A DNA stretch of 64,000 bases from Nocardiopsis sinuspersici (GTDB lineage: Bacteria > Actinomycetota > Actinomycetes > Streptosporangiales > Streptosporangiaceae), in NCBI GenBank assembly GCA_008638415.1, contig VWVT01000001.1, forward strand, positions 496,001 to 560,000, in the 5' to 3' direction. The notes under the pieces were generated by a model, which saw nothing but the letters and a program-made list of their open reading frames with translations, did not search any database and was not told where the DNA came from. How positions within the stretch are numbered: position 1 is the first letter of the stretch; each line of letters opens with the position of its first letter. Position numbers and translations under genes: made by a program. Shown piece after piece: positions 1-8,629 of this stretch.

Positions 1-219
1 GATGTCGGCCTGCATGGCGACCTCGGTGGGCATCCAGTGGTTGTTGCAGCCCGCGAGGTACTTGTCCCACGCCCACGTGTACTTGAGCGGGAGCAGCTGG
101 TTGACGTCGGCGCGCGCGTTGATCATCGCCTTGTCGTCGACGTTGACGCGCTCGGCGTCGCGTTCGATCTCACCGAGGCCGCTGGTGGTGCTCGCGCTGT
201 TCTCGGAAACTGCGGTCAT
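1..219 (-). CDS. nrdB: Ribonucleoside-diphosphate reductase subunit beta (NrdB), N-terminal part
   Basis: First 73 codons of the small (radical-generating) subunit of class I ribonucleotide reductase, which supplies the radical used by NrdA to make deoxyribonucleotides in the cytoplasm. Seen: ATG at 217-219 and an open frame running off the left edge. Around residues 38-70 it carries the block [18 protein letters not shown] followed by NHWMPTEV, typical of the R2 N-terminus. The di-metal ligands lie outside the window, so the metal type (Fe, Mn/Fe) cannot be judged. It lies 183 bp downstream of nrdA on the same strand and presumably shares its riboswitch-controlled transcript. Confidence 0.9.
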   Translation of the reverse strand, partial: MTAVSENSASTTSGLGEIERDAERVNVDDKAMINARADVNQLLPLKYTWAWDKYLAGCNNHWMPTEVAMQADI

Positions 220-271
220 CCTGGGGTTTCTTCCGTTCTCCGGCCGTGCCGGGCACGTCGTTTCTGGGGCG

Positions 272-297
272 GGGCCGCGGAGGAGGCTCCGCGGCCC
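272..297. other. Perfect GC hairpin between nrdA and nrdB
   Basis: An 11-bp perfect inverted repeat (272-282 with 287-297, 4-nt loop) lies in the 183-bp nrdA-nrdB gap. There is no T-tract, so it may be a processing or stability element that sets the nrdA:nrdB ratio, or a leaky terminator. Function is inference. Confidence 0.45.
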
Positions 298-402
298 GTG
301 GGCCGTCGCCCGGAAGGGGCGAGGGGCGGTCCGGAACCGGACCCGCCCGGCCGCCGGCGGCCGTTCGCCCGGGAGGGGCGCCCGGCCGCCGGAGCGGCGG
401 GG

Positions 403-2973
403 TTACTGGCAGGCCTCGCACTCGGGGTCGTCGATCGAGCAGGCCTGGCCGTCGACGACCTCGAACTCGTCCTCCTCCGCGGCGCTCGCGCCGCCGGTGC
501 CGGGCGCCGGGTTCGGGGAGGGGGCCGGTGCCGGGCTCGGGCTCGGGGACGGCGCGGGCGAGGCGGAGGGGCCGGCCCCCGGGGTGGCGGCGACCGCGTT
601 GAGGCGGCCGTCGGTGCCCTTGAGCGTGCTCTTCTCCACGTGCGTGGCGCTCTGCGAACGCAGGTAGTAGGTGGTCTTGAGGCCGGAACGCCACGCACGG
701 CGGTACAGGGAGTCGAGCTTCCTGCCGCTGGGCGCCGCCATGTACAGGTTCAGCGACTGGGCCTGGTCGATCCACTTCTGACGGCGCGAGCCGGCGTCCA
801 CCAGCCACTCCGGGTCGATCTCGAACGCGGTGGCGTACAGGGCCTTGAGGTCGTCCGGGACACGGTCGACGGCGCCGAGGCTGCCGTCGTGCATCTTCAG
901 CGCGGAGACCATGTCGTCGTCCCACAGCCCGCGCGCCTTGAGGTCGCGCACCAGGTAGGGGTTGACCACGGTGAAGTCGCCGGACATGTTCGACTTGACG
1001 TACAGGTTGCGGTAGACCGGCTCGATCGACTGGCCCACGCCGGTGATGTTGGCGATGGTCGCGGTCGGGGCGATCGCCATCACGTTGGAGTTGCGCATGC
1101 CGGTGGCCTTGACGCGCTCGCGCAGCGAGTCCCAGTCCAGGGTCTCGCCCCGGTCCATGTCCAGGTCGCCCTCACGCGCCTCGGCCAGCAGCCGCAGCGA
1201 GTCGATCGGCAGCACGCCCCGGCTCCACAGCGAGCCCTCGAAGCTCTCGTAGGAGCCGCGCTCGGAGGCCAGCTCCATGGAGGCCTCGATGGCGTAGTAG
1301 CTGATCAGCTCCATGCTCTCGTCGGCGAACGTCACCGCGCCCTCGGAGGCGAAGGGCGTGCGCAGCTTGAACAGGGCGTCCTGGAAGCCCATCAGGCCCA
1401 GGCCCACGGGGCGGTGGCGCATGTTCGCGCGGCGCGCCTCGGGGATCGTGTAGAAGTTCACGTCGATGACGTTGTCGAGCATGCGCACGGCGGTGCGGAC
1501 GGTGCCGCGCAGGCGCTCGACGTCCAGGCCGTCCGGGCCCACGTGCTGGGCCAGGTTGACCGAGCCCAGGTTGCAGACCGCGACCTCGTCGGCGCTGGTG
1601 TTCAGCGTGATCTCGGTGCACAGGTTGGAGGAGTGCACCACGCCCGCGTGCTGCTGCGGCGAGCGCAGGTTGGCCGGGTCCTTGAAGGCGATCCACGGGT
1701 GGCCGGTCTCGAACAGCATGGTGAGCATGCGCCGCCACAGGTCGACGGCCGGGATCTTCTTGGAGACCTTGATCCGCCCGGCCTCGGCCTCGGCCTCGTA
1801 GCGGACGTAGGCCTCGGCGAACTCGGTGCCGTACTTGTCGTGCAGCTCGGGGACCTCGTCCGGCGAGAACAGGGTCCAGGTGCCGCCCTGCTCCACGCGC
1901 TTCATGAACAGGTCCGGAACCCAGTTCGCGGTGTTCATGTCGTGGGTGCGGCGGCGCTCGTCACCGGTGTTCTTGCGGAGGTCGAGGAACTCCTCGATGT
2001 CGATGTGCCAGGTCTCCAGGTAGGCGCAGACGGCGCCCTTGCGCTTGCCACCCTGGTTGACCGCGACGGCGGTGTCGTTGGCGATCTTCAGGAACGGGAC
2101 GACGCCCTGGCTCTTGCCGTTGGTCCCGCGGATGTGCGAGCCCAGGCCGCGCACCGGGGTCCAGTCGTTGCCGAGGCCGCCGGAGTACTTGGACAGCATC
2201 GCGTTGTTGCTGATGCCGTGGAAGATGGCCTGCAGGTCGTCGCCGACGGTGGTGAGGAAGCAGGAGGACAGCTGCGCCCGCACGGTGCCCGAGTTGAACA
2301 GGGTGGGCGTGGAGGCCATGAAGTCGAACGAGGACAGCAGCTCGTAGAACTCGATGGCGCGGGCCTCGCGGTCGTCCTCGTTGAGGGCCAGGCCCATGGC
2401 CACGCGCATGAAGAACGCCTGCGGCAGCTCGTAGCGGACCTCGTCGCTGTGCAGGAAGTAGCGGTCGTAGAGGGTCTGGATGCCGAGGAAGGTGAACTGC
2501 TCGTCGCGCTCGGGGCGCAGCGCGGCGCCCAGGCGGTCCAGGTCGAACCCGGCCAGCGCCGGGTCGAGCTGGCCGAGGTCGATGCCGCGGCTGACGTAGG
2601 CGGCGAGGTAGGAGGCGTAGCGCTCGCCCATCTCGGACTGGCCGGCGGCGTCGGGGGAGCCGCTGATGAAGGTGAGGGCCTCGCGGCGCAGCTTGTCCAG
2701 CAGCAGGCGGGCGGCCACGTAAGAGTAGTCGGGGTCCACCTCGACGAAGCTGCGGGCGGCCATGACCAGGGCCAGCTCGATCTCGGCGTCGGACATCCCG
2801 GGGTAGAAGCCGCGACGGGCCTCGGTGAGGACCTTCTCCGCCGAAACACCGGTGAGCCGCGCGCAGGCCTCGGCCACGACGTGCTCGATCCGGTCGACGG
2901 CGGCGGGGGGACTGCCGTCGTTGGTCGGTGCGGACCGAACGGATGCGGGCACGGCTTCGACGTCAAGGGTCAT
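403..2973 (-). CDS. nrdA: Ribonucleoside-diphosphate reductase subunit alpha (class I, NrdA)
   Basis: Large catalytic subunit (856 aa) reducing NDPs to dNDPs with NrdB. Seen: an N-terminal region resembling a shortened ATP-cone, then the R1 barrel with [11 protein letters not shown], the thiyl-radical cysteine in SSNLCTEI, its redox partner in VAVCNLGS, and [10 protein letters not shown]. The C-terminus ends in a mobile CEAC redox tail as in class Ia/Ic enzymes. Start chosen at ATG 2971-2973, with GGAG 7 nt upstream; the frame stays open further up but runs into the riboswitch. Odd: the linker before the redox tail is a long Ala/Pro/Ser repeat (around residues 790-830), probably a flexible arm. 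Regulation: the cobalamin riboswitch at 3143-3299 should lower expression when B12 is plentiful, as known for Streptomyces nrdABS, which also has a B12-dependent class II enzyme. Confidence 0.95.
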   Translation of the reverse strand: MTLDVEAVPASVRSAPTNDGSPPAAVDRIEHVVAEACARLTGVSAEKVLTEARRGFYPGMSDAEIELALVMAARSFVEVDPDYSYVAARLLLDKLRREALTFISGSPDAAGQSEMGERYASYLAAYVSRGIDLGQLDPALAGFDLDRLGAALRPERDEQFTFLGIQTLYDRYFLHSDEVRYELPQAFFMRVAMGLALNEDDREARAIEFYELLSSFDFMASTPTLFNSGTVRAQLSSCFLTTVGDDLQAIFHGISNNAMLSKYSGGLGNDWTPVRGLGSHIRGTNGKSQGVVPFLKIANDTAVAVNQGGKRKGAVCAYLETWHIDIEEFLDLRKNTGDERRRTHDMNTANWVPDLFMKRVEQGGTWTLFSPDEVPELHDKYGTEFAEAYVRYEAEAEAGRIKVSKKIPAVDLWRRMLTMLFETGHPWIAFKDPANLRSPQQHAGVVHSSNLCTEITLNTSADEVAVCNLGSVNLAQHVGPDGLDVERLRGTVRTAVRMLDNVIDVNFYTIPEARRANMRHRPVGLGLMGFQDALFKLRTPFASEGAVTFADESMELISYYAIEASMELASERGSYESFEGSLWSRGVLPIDSLRLLAEAREGDLDMDRGETLDWDSLRERVKATGMRNSNVMAIAPTATIANITGVGQSIEPVYRNLYVKSNMSGDFTVVNPYLVRDLKARGLWDDDMVSALKMHDGSLGAVDRVPDDLKALYATAFEIDPEWLVDAGSRRQKWIDQAQSLNLYMAAPSGRKLDSLYRRAWRSGLKTTYYLRSQSATHVEKSTLKGTDGRLNAVAATPGAGPSASPAPSPSPSPAPAPSPNPAPGTGGASAAEEDEFEVVDGQACSIDDPECEACQ

Positions 2974-3142
2974 ACAGCGGCTCCAAAACCTCAATAGAAG
3001 AGTCCCGGCGGGGAGGGGACCGAGATGCGAGGCGCACGGCGCCCACCGGTGGACCGGCGCACTGGGTGCGTACGGTCGTCGACCGGTGGATCGCGGCGGC
3101 TCACCCTCGAAGCCCCGTCGTCGGCACACGCTCACGTGCGCA

Positions 3143-3299
3143 CCGGTGGCAGGTCTTCGGGCTTGTGGAGGTCACCGCTCCGGGATGTCCTCGGGGGTTC
3201 CCGGCGCCTGTGGCGGCCTCGTCTCCACTCACCGCTGCGGGGCAGCCCCGGTTTCGCACCGGATTCCCTCTTGCCTCACCCCAGGAGGTGAACCACCAG
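3143..3299 (-). promoter_or_regulatory. Cobalamin (B12) riboswitch upstream of nrdA
   Basis: Reading the minus strand: a GGTGG/CCACC closing stem (3293-3297 with 3145-3149), then GGGAATCCGGTG, CTGCCCCGCAGCGGTGAGT (about 3230-3250) and the B12 box AGCCCGAAGACCTGCC (3148-3163). These are the diagnostic conserved elements of the adenosylcobalamin riboswitch in their usual order. The roughly 170 bp between it and the nrdA ATG would be the expression platform. Its role in repressing class I RNR when B12 allows class II RNR is known from Streptomyces; here it is inferred from position. Confidence 0.95.
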
Positions 3300-3307
3300 C
3301 GGGAGAG

Positions 3308-3337
3308 ATACTACATCTAGGGGATGGAGGGTTGGAA
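3308..3337 (-). promoter_or_regulatory. Candidate promoter for the nrdA leader
   Basis: On the minus strand TTCCAA (3332-3337) and TAGTAT (3308-3313) are separated by 18 nt, placing a start site just upstream of the riboswitch. A fair sigma-70-type match, supported mainly by position. Confidence 0.4.
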
Positions 3338-3339
3338 CA

Positions 3340-3728
3340 CCGCAAGATGATGGCGTGTCACTGATTTCTCAGATGCTTCGACGACTGTCGGACACACACT
3401 CAGAGCGTGGTATCGGGGCCCGTTTCCACCCGCTCACCGCAGGGATCACGCCTCGTGGGGCAACGTTCGGGGGTGACTCGACACAGCCTAGGACGTCGCC
3501 GGGGCCGCCCGCGCCGAGGCGTCCTCCACGGGCCCGGAGAACCCGCCTGCGGCACGGCTCGGGTGCGTTCGCGGAACCCGGCGCACCCCGTCCGGAGGCC
3601 GCCTGCAAGGGCCCTGCGCGGGGACGGCACGCGTCGGCGGCCGGCTCCGGGCGTGTCGCACGCCCCCCGTGGACGTCGGAAAGCTCACCCGCCTGCTTCC
3701 CCGCCGACCCGAGGGGTTCGGGCGGCGG
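3340..3728. other. Intergenic stretch without a recognisable gene
   Basis: About 390 bp between the nrdA promoter region and the downstream end of a frameshifted gene. Open frames here have no ribosome binding site or recognisable protein character. It probably holds upstream nrd control sequences; I could not find a convincing NrdR box. Confidence 0.5.
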
Positions 3729-4293
3729 TCACCCCTCGTCGAGCCGCCGGTCCAGGGCGTCCTCGTCCAGCCCCAGGTCGACGCGGATGCGGAAACGGAT
3801 CCGCAGCAGTTCCATCAGGAGGTCGCGGACGTAGGGCGAGGAGGCCAGGCCGAGGAAGCGGCCCGCGCCGACCGTCGCCCACCGCTCGGCCCCCTCCATG
3901 TCGTCGTGGGCGTACAGCGCCTCGGCGACGTGGATGTAGGTCTGCAGGCCCGGGGGATCCTCCGCCTCCAGGCGCTTGAGGTGCGCGTAGGCCTGCTCGG
4001 ACTCGTCCAGGTGCAGCAGGGCCCCGGCGCTGAGTGCGCGCGCGTCGATCACCGTGGGCCCTCCGTCGTCGATCGCCCGCTGGTAGGCGGCGCAGGCGCG
4101 CTCGAAACTCCTGGGCGATCTCCCACTGTTCTCCCGCGCGCACGAACAGCTCCGCGCGGGAGATCTCGCTTCCGGCGTCGACCTGGTTGGCCAGGTCCAG
4201 GAGTTGGGCGGCGACCGGTCCGTGCTCACCCGACCGAACGGCGTGGAATTCCAAACGGTCGAGTTCTGCCGTCGTCACGTGGGTCAACCGCAT
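3729..4293 (-). pseudogene. TPR-like protein gene with a frameshift
   Basis: Two reading frames together give one coherent protein of about 187 aa. The first part (from MRLTHVTTAELDRLEFHAV to GEQWEIAQ) and the second (from SFERACAAYQRAIDDGG to the stop at 3729) join near 4115, where removing one base restores a single frame. The content (ERACAAYQRAIDDGG, LSAGALLHLDESEQAYAHL, YIHVAEALYAHDDMEGAERW) has the helical-repeat look of tetratricopeptide proteins. Start chosen at ATG 4291-4293; ATG 4300-4302 is an alternative. Either a genuine frameshift mutation or a single-base sequence error. No specific function is assignable; it follows the NYN gene by about 40 bp and may be co-transcribed. Confidence 0.7.
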
Positions 4294-4330
4294 CGCCCCC
4301 ATCCCCCTACTCGCACTCCCATGCTCAAGG

Positions 4331-5998
4331 TCAGGGTCTGGCGCGCTCCAGTGCCTGCCAGAACCCCTGGCGCAGTCCGTCCCGAACCTCGTCACGCAAC
4401 AGGTGGTCGATCGGCAGCGAGGAGCCCTGAAGCAGACGCGCCTCCAGGTCGGAGGGCATCCTGGGTCTGCGGGCGAGGACGGCCTCGACCCACAGAGCGG
4501 GCGCCTCGCGAGCGATCGACTCCGCGAAGTCGTTCCCTTCTTTGTGCGCAACATGCACCGCTTCGTCAACGGTATGCGCGCCGGAGTGCGTCTGCTGGGG
4601 ATATCCAGGACTGGGACGCGGTTCCTGGTAGTGGCCGGCGTCGAACCGGTCGGCGTGCTCGGGACCAGTAGGCGGCGGCCCTCCGTAGGAGGAGACCGCC
4701 CCACCGCGGTGGGCGGTGTCAGTTTCCGTACTGGTCCCATAGGTAGGGTTTGCGTCGGACGCACCCCCGAAGCCGGGATTGTCCCCGGCACCGAACCTGG
4801 GGTCCTGTGGTGGTCCGTTTCTCTGCGGTGGTGTGTGCCCCGGCTGTCCGTGCTGCCCGTCCTGGGCGAACGAGCGCTGCGCCCCGGTCTCGTGCGCGAA
4901 GGACTGCTGAGAGCCGGTCCCGCCGTTGAAGGCCTGTTGCGGCCCCGTCATGTGCTGTCCCTGGCCGGGTCCCGGTCTCGCCGGCAGCCCGTAGCCCGAC
5001 TGGTCGGCGCCGCGCATCGACGGGTGGCTCCCGGTGGGGGGATATCCCCCCTGGCCGTTCGGAGCCGGGTGGCCCCCGGTCATCGGGGCACCGGGATAGG
5101 CGCCGTTGCCCCCCACGTTCGGCGGGGGCTGCCCTCCGGAGGGGAACCCGTTGGCGTCGATGGCCCCGTGCTGCTGGCCGTCCGCGCCGGATCCGGCCAG
5201 GTGGTCGCCTCCGCGCTGCTGCTGGGCCAGGCTCCGGCGCATGGCGCGCAACTGGTCCATGGCGTTGCCCTGGGGGACGGGCTGCCCGCCGGTCCCGGCG
5301 AACATCGCCTCCAGGCCCGCGTCCGAGGAGGCGGCCGGCTCGACCCGGTTCCCGCCGGGCTGGGCCGCGACGGGCTGCCTCGGTGTCTCGGGCGCCGAGC
5401 GGGCGCGGCCGTTGGCGAACGGCGTGGTGGTCTTGGCCGCCGTCTCCTGGGCGGAGCCGCCGCTGGAGAGGAGGTTGACGTGCGGGCGCAGGTGTCCCGC
5501 GCCGATCTCGATGAGGTCGTCGCACTCCCGGCGCAGGGCGCGGGAGATGGTCCAGTTCCCCTCCACGGAGATGTGCACGACGGTGACGCGCACACCCATG
5601 TCCTGTACGTCCGCGACGACGGAGGCCATGTCCTCGTCACCGCTGACCAGGACGGCGTCACACAGGACGCCGGTGCGGGCCAGCGTGGTGAGGTCGCGCT
5701 GGACGTAGCTCTCCATGCCCTCGCGGCGGCCCGGCCTTATCCGCGCGCCGCGGAACTTGACGCCGGGGATGTCGGCGATGCCGTCCTGTTCCTGGGACCG
5801 CCGGTCGTCGGCGACGGCTTCGTACCAGTAGCAGCGCAGGAGCGGCAGGCCGGTGCGGTCCCGCGCAACCTCGTTGAGGAACTGGACGAGACCGGTGTAA
5901 TCCCAGGAGACGGAGTCCCGGTTGCGGGTTCCGTGCACGGCCATCGCGCCGTCCGCGAGAAGGTATCCCGCGTCAACGAACAACGCGCAGCGGTCCAC
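4331..5998 (-). CDS. NYN/LabA-type (PIN-like) nuclease-domain protein with low-complexity middle
   Basis: 555 aa, likely cytoplasmic. Residues 1-180 form a NYN (LabA/DUF88, PIN-like) domain: CALFVDAGYLL supplies the first Asp, VLVSGDEDMASVV the second acidic cluster, and VRVTVVHISVEGN the following strand, a layout typical of metal-dependent RNases. A long Gly/Pro/Gln-rich, probably disordered linker (about 200-470) precedes a conserved 80-residue helical C-terminus (VDEAVHVAHKEGNDFAES onward) common to actinobacterial members. The family is thought to cleave RNA; its substrate is unknown. ATG 5996-5998 was chosen, the first residues MDRCALFVDAGY being the domain start. Confidence 0.8.
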   Translation of the reverse strand: MDRCALFVDAGYLLADGAMAVHGTRNRDSVSWDYTGLVQFLNEVARDRTGLPLLRCYWYEAVADDRRSQEQDGIADIPGVKFRGARIRPGRREGMESYVQRDLTTLARTGVLCDAVLVSGDEDMASVVADVQDMGVRVTVVHISVEGNWTISRALRRECDDLIEIGAGHLRPHVNLLSSGGSAQETAAKTTTPFANGRARSAPETPRQPVAAQPGGNRVEPAASSDAGLEAMFAGTGGQPVPQGNAMDQLRAMRRSLAQQQRGGDHLAGSGADGQQHGAIDANGFPSGGQPPPNVGGNGAYPGAPMTGGHPAPNGQGGYPPTGSHPSMRGADQSGYGLPARPGPGQGQHMTGPQQAFNGGTGSQQSFAHETGAQRSFAQDGQHGQPGHTPPQRNGPPQDPRFGAGDNPGFGGASDANPTYGTSTETDTAHRGGAVSSYGGPPPTGPEHADRFDAGHYQEPRPSPGYPQQTHSGAHTVDEAVHVAHKEGNDFAESIAREAPALWVEAVLARRPRMPSDLEARLLQGSSLPIDHLLRDEVRDGLRQGFWQALERARP

Positions 5999-6123
5999 TC
6001 ACACCGCCCCCTTCCCTGTTGTCTCTGGGCCATGTCCATGACCGGGGCACAGCCTAGCCAAGTCTGTATGGTTTTGCGTGCCCCTTGTGGACACAGAGAG
6101 TTACGGTCTTACTACCCAAAGGC

Positions 6124-6176
6124 GATTCTTCGGGGTGATCGTGAACTCACCCTCCGCGGGAGTGCCCCGAAGAATC
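6124..6176. terminator. Long-loop inverted repeat, 12-bp perfect arms
   Basis: Arms GATTCTTCGGGG (6124-6135) and its complement (6165-6176) enclose 29 nt. No T-tract on either strand. It may be a terminator, or an operator for the NYN gene, whose start is about 130 bp away. Confidence 0.4.
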
Positions 6177-6203
6177 CGTGCGGAATCCGGACCTCAGGTA
6201 CGC

Positions 6204-6232
6204 GTGGGAGCCGTGGGAACCACGGCTCCCAC
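6204..6232 (-). terminator. Probable terminator of the minus-strand secretion operon
   Basis: Perfect 13-bp stem (6204-6216 with 6220-6232) with a 3-nt loop, about 450 bp after the EspI-like stop codon. GC-rich hairpin without a U-tract, as often seen in actinomycetes. Confidence 0.5.
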
Positions 6233-6685
6233 CACTACGGAGCCCTGGTCAGAGAGGATTCGGATATCCGTTTCCCGGCCGAGCGCGGGGGCGAATCAGA
6301 CCGCGTCAGTACCGAGCGCGTGAGGGGCACGCGCTCCCCGGACCTAACCGGCGAACGCGCTGCCGGTCTCCCCGTATCCGTGGGCACATCGCCCGGCGCA
6401 CTCGCGCTCCCGTCAGGGTTCTCTCCGAGCTCTTTTTCCCCAGTGGTCACATCTTTCTCGAAGGGTGCTTCCGGTCCCGGATCCGGCTGTTCCTATCCGA
6501 GGGTTCTGAAGCGTCCGATGTCCGTCATCGGGGCGGGGGATTCGGGGAGCGGCACGCGAGCACGGGCCGCCGGACCCACGCGGAAGGCCGGCGGTCCGGA
6601 GCCGTGCCACGGGCGGCGCCGAAGCGGGGACCGTGCGGTCCGCTCCCCGGGGCACCGGTCGGCGGCCGTGGCCCCGGCCACGGGC

Positions 6686-8626
6686 TCAGCCGAGGTTGAG
6701 CCGTCCTCCGGTGGCGGCGAAGACGGCGCGCCGCCAGGGAGAGGCCGGGATCCTCTTCACGGCGGCGATCCGCTGCTCGTACCCGCCCGGAACGGGGGTG
6801 TGCCCGTCGCTCACCACCTCGATCCAGGACTCGATCCCCGGGACCCCCGGCTGCGCGGGCTCCGGCTGCACGGGATCCGGCTGCACGGGATCCGGCTGCA
6901 CGGAGGCGTCCGAAGGGCCGGATGGTCCTCCCCGGAGCGTGCCCCGGACCTGTTCCGGGCGCTGCGTGTCCGTCCGGTGCGCGTCCGGAGCGCCCTGGAA
7001 ACCGTGCGGCCCCGACTCCGCGCCGTCCTCGGAGACGGCGGTGGAGGGCACGGCCTCCGGGGACGCGGGAAGTGCCGCCGCTCCGGCGCCCGCCTCCCCC
7101 GCCTCGGGGGCGGGCGGGGAGGAGTCCCGGGACGCCGGGGAGTCCCCGCCCTCCGGGCTCTCCCGCTGCTCCCTCTCCTCCCTCTCCTTCCGGGCTCGCC
7201 GGTCGGCGCTGAGGACCAGGAAGACGTCCGTCTCCTCCGCGTCGGGGTCGGGTGAGTCCTCCTCACCCCACGGGCTGACGGTCGGCGGATCGGCGGGACG
7301 CGGCGGGCCGACCTCCCGGGGCCCACGGCTCTGCTTGGAGGCCCTCCGGGAACGTGACGCGTCGGAGCGCGATGACTTCCCGAACCACGCGCGGGCGGGC
7401 GGGACCTCCTTCTCGCGTTCCGGCGCGGGGGAGGGCTCCCGGCCGCGCGCCGGCTCCTGGGCCGGAGGCTCCGGAGGCCGCGCGGGCGGAGCCGCCGGAG
7501 GGGAGGGCGGAGCGGCCGCCGCGCCCTGGTGCGAGGGCACGTCGGCGTCCGGCCCCCGCCACGGCTGCTGGGTCGGGGGCTGCGGACCCGACAGCGGCTG
7601 ACGCGGTTGAGTCCCGTGGGGCTGCTGCAGGCCTGACGGCACCCCGTGTTGCTGGTGCGGTTGAGGCTGATATGGCTGCTGCGGACCCGACAGCGGCCGG
7701 TGTGGCTGCTGGGGTTGCTGCTCTTGATGTGGCTGCTGCGGACCCGACAGCGGCCGGTGCGACTGCTGTGGCTGTTGGTGTGGCTGCTGCGGACCCGACA
7801 GCGGCTGCTGGTACGGCTGCGATTGATGTGGCTGCTGCGGACCTGACGGCGGCCCGTACTGCTGGGGACGCTGCGGGGCCATGGGAGGCGCCGGGGGCCG
7901 CTGGGACGGTGGCGCGGGCATGGGTGTCCCAGCCAGGAAGGCCTCGGCCACCGAGTCCTGGGCGAAGGCACGCGGAGGTGTCGCGCCCCCGGGTGCCGCC
8001 GGGGGCCGCTGCGGCCCCGAGTGGCCCGACCACGGCGCCTGGTTCGGGCCGGTGGGCTCGTGCGGCCCGGGCGGCTCGACGGCGTAGGGAGCCGGGGGGA
8101 GCGGGCTCCGCAGCGGCGCCGGCTGCGCCCCGCCCGGCATCCCGCCGGGCGGAGTGCCCTGGCCGTGCGCCTGCTCCTCGGGAAACCACGCGCCGGTCCC
8201 GGGAGCCTGGGGCCCGCTGGGACCCGCGTACCCCTGCGGGCCGGGCTGGGGCGGTGTACCCGCCTCCGGCTGCTGGAGGGGTCGCCGGCCACCGGACGGC
8301 ACGCCCCGCCCGTGGCCCTGTCCGCCCGGTGGCCCGGGCGGAGCCCCCCGCCGCGGGACGTCCTGGCCGGCGGCGGGCCGCGGACCGCCGGGCGCGGCGG
8401 TGCCCCACTGCGGGGCGCTTCGTCCACCGGGCGGTGTGGGCTGTCCGGCACCCGTCCGGCCCTGCTGTTCCCCGCCGTCCCTCTGGGGCGCGCCCTGGGC
8501 GGGGTCCTGCCCGGATGCGTGCTGGTCCGGGCTCCCCGGCCGGCCGCCGGGAGGAGTCCCGTGGTCCGGCTGCTCCGCCTCCCGGGGGGAACCCTCCTCC
8601 GGATCGGGTCGCTGGTGCTGGTCCAT
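6686..8626 (-). CDS. EspI-like Pro/Gln-rich protein ending at the ATPase-domain boundary
   Basis: 646 aa, last gene of the minus-strand type VII secretion operon. Nearly all of it is low-complexity Pro/Gln/Gly sequence with repeats (SGPQQPHQ-type units around residues 255-360; PVQPDP units near residue 580). The last residues, SPWRRAVFAATGGRLNLG, match the WRR...NLG hinge that in mycobacterial EspI proteins precedes a MinD/ParA-type ATPase domain, but the protein stops there. No continuation of an ATPase is visible downstream in any frame. The ATPase-like part appears as the separate gene just upstream (8630-9562). Start ATG 8624-8626 follows the upstream stop by 3 nt, with GGAGGGGAG just before. 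Role in secretion regulation is inferred from EspI. Confidence 0.7.
   Translation of the reverse strand: MDQHQRPDPEEGSPREAEQPDHGTPPGGRPGSPDQHASGQDPAQGAPQRDGGEQQGRTGAGQPTPPGGRSAPQWGTAAPGGPRPAAGQDVPRRGAPPGPPGGQGHGRGVPSGGRRPLQQPEAGTPPQPGPQGYAGPSGPQAPGTGAWFPEEQAHGQGTPPGGMPGGAQPAPLRSPLPPAPYAVEPPGPHEPTGPNQAPWSGHSGPQRPPAAPGGATPPRAFAQDSVAEAFLAGTPMPAPPSQRPPAPPMAPQRPQQYGPPSGPQQPHQSQPYQQPLSGPQQPHQQPQQSHRPLSGPQQPHQEQQPQQPHRPLSGPQQPYQPQPHQQHGVPSGLQQPHGTQPRQPLSGPQPPTQQPWRGPDADVPSHQGAAAAPPSPPAAPPARPPEPPAQEPARGREPSPAPEREKEVPPARAWFGKSSRSDASRSRRASKQSRGPREVGPPRPADPPTVSPWGEEDSPDPDAEETDVFLVLSADRRARKEREEREQRESPEGGDSPASRDSSPPAPEAGEAGAGAAALPASPEAVPSTAVSEDGAESGPHGFQGAPDAHRTDTQRPEQVRGTLRGGPSGPSDASVQPDPVQPDPVQPEPAQPGVPGIESWIEVVSDGHTPVPGGYEQRIAAVKRIPASPWRRAVFAATGGRLNLG
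6852..6906. repeat. 15-nt tandem repeat in the EspI-like gene
   Basis: Unit ATCCGGCTGCACGGG repeated about three times, encoding PVQPD/PVQPE units on the minus strand. Slippage-prone coding repeat. Confidence 0.6.
7565..7860. repeat. Coding tandem repeats, SGPQQPHQ type
   Basis: Six imperfect copies of a 50-60-nt unit built on GGCTGCTGCGGACCCGACAG, encoding LSGPQQPHQ-like Gln/Pro stretches of the EspI-like protein. Units differ in length by multiples of three. They imply expansion and contraction of a disordered segment. Confidence 0.7.
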
Positions 8627-8629
8627 GGC

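Larger units (their letters stand above)
5999..6685. other. Intergenic region with two strong hairpins
   Basis: Nearly 690 bp between the NYN gene and the end of the EspI-like gene, both on the minus strand. No convincing gene. It holds a 12-bp perfect stem (6124-6135 with 6165-6176) and a 13-bp perfect stem with a GAA loop (6204-6216 with 6220-6232). These probably terminate the secretion operon, and the NYN promoter must lie between them and 5999. Confidence 0.5.

Noticed and set aside
37..2997. Long plus-strand open frame of 986 codons across nrdA
   Set aside because: It is the complementary shadow of nrdA, whose minus-strand protein has all R1 motifs. The plus-strand product is Val/Gly/Arg-rich nonsense typical of GC-rich antisense frames.
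4034..7255. 1073-codon plus-strand open frame
   Set aside because: Runs opposite the NYN gene, the intergenic hairpins and the EspI-like gene. Low complexity, no motif and no ribosome site.
7565..7860. CRISPR-like repeats
   Set aside because: Units vary in length and are imperfect, with no unique spacers. They encode Gln/Pro repeats in frame in the EspI-like protein.
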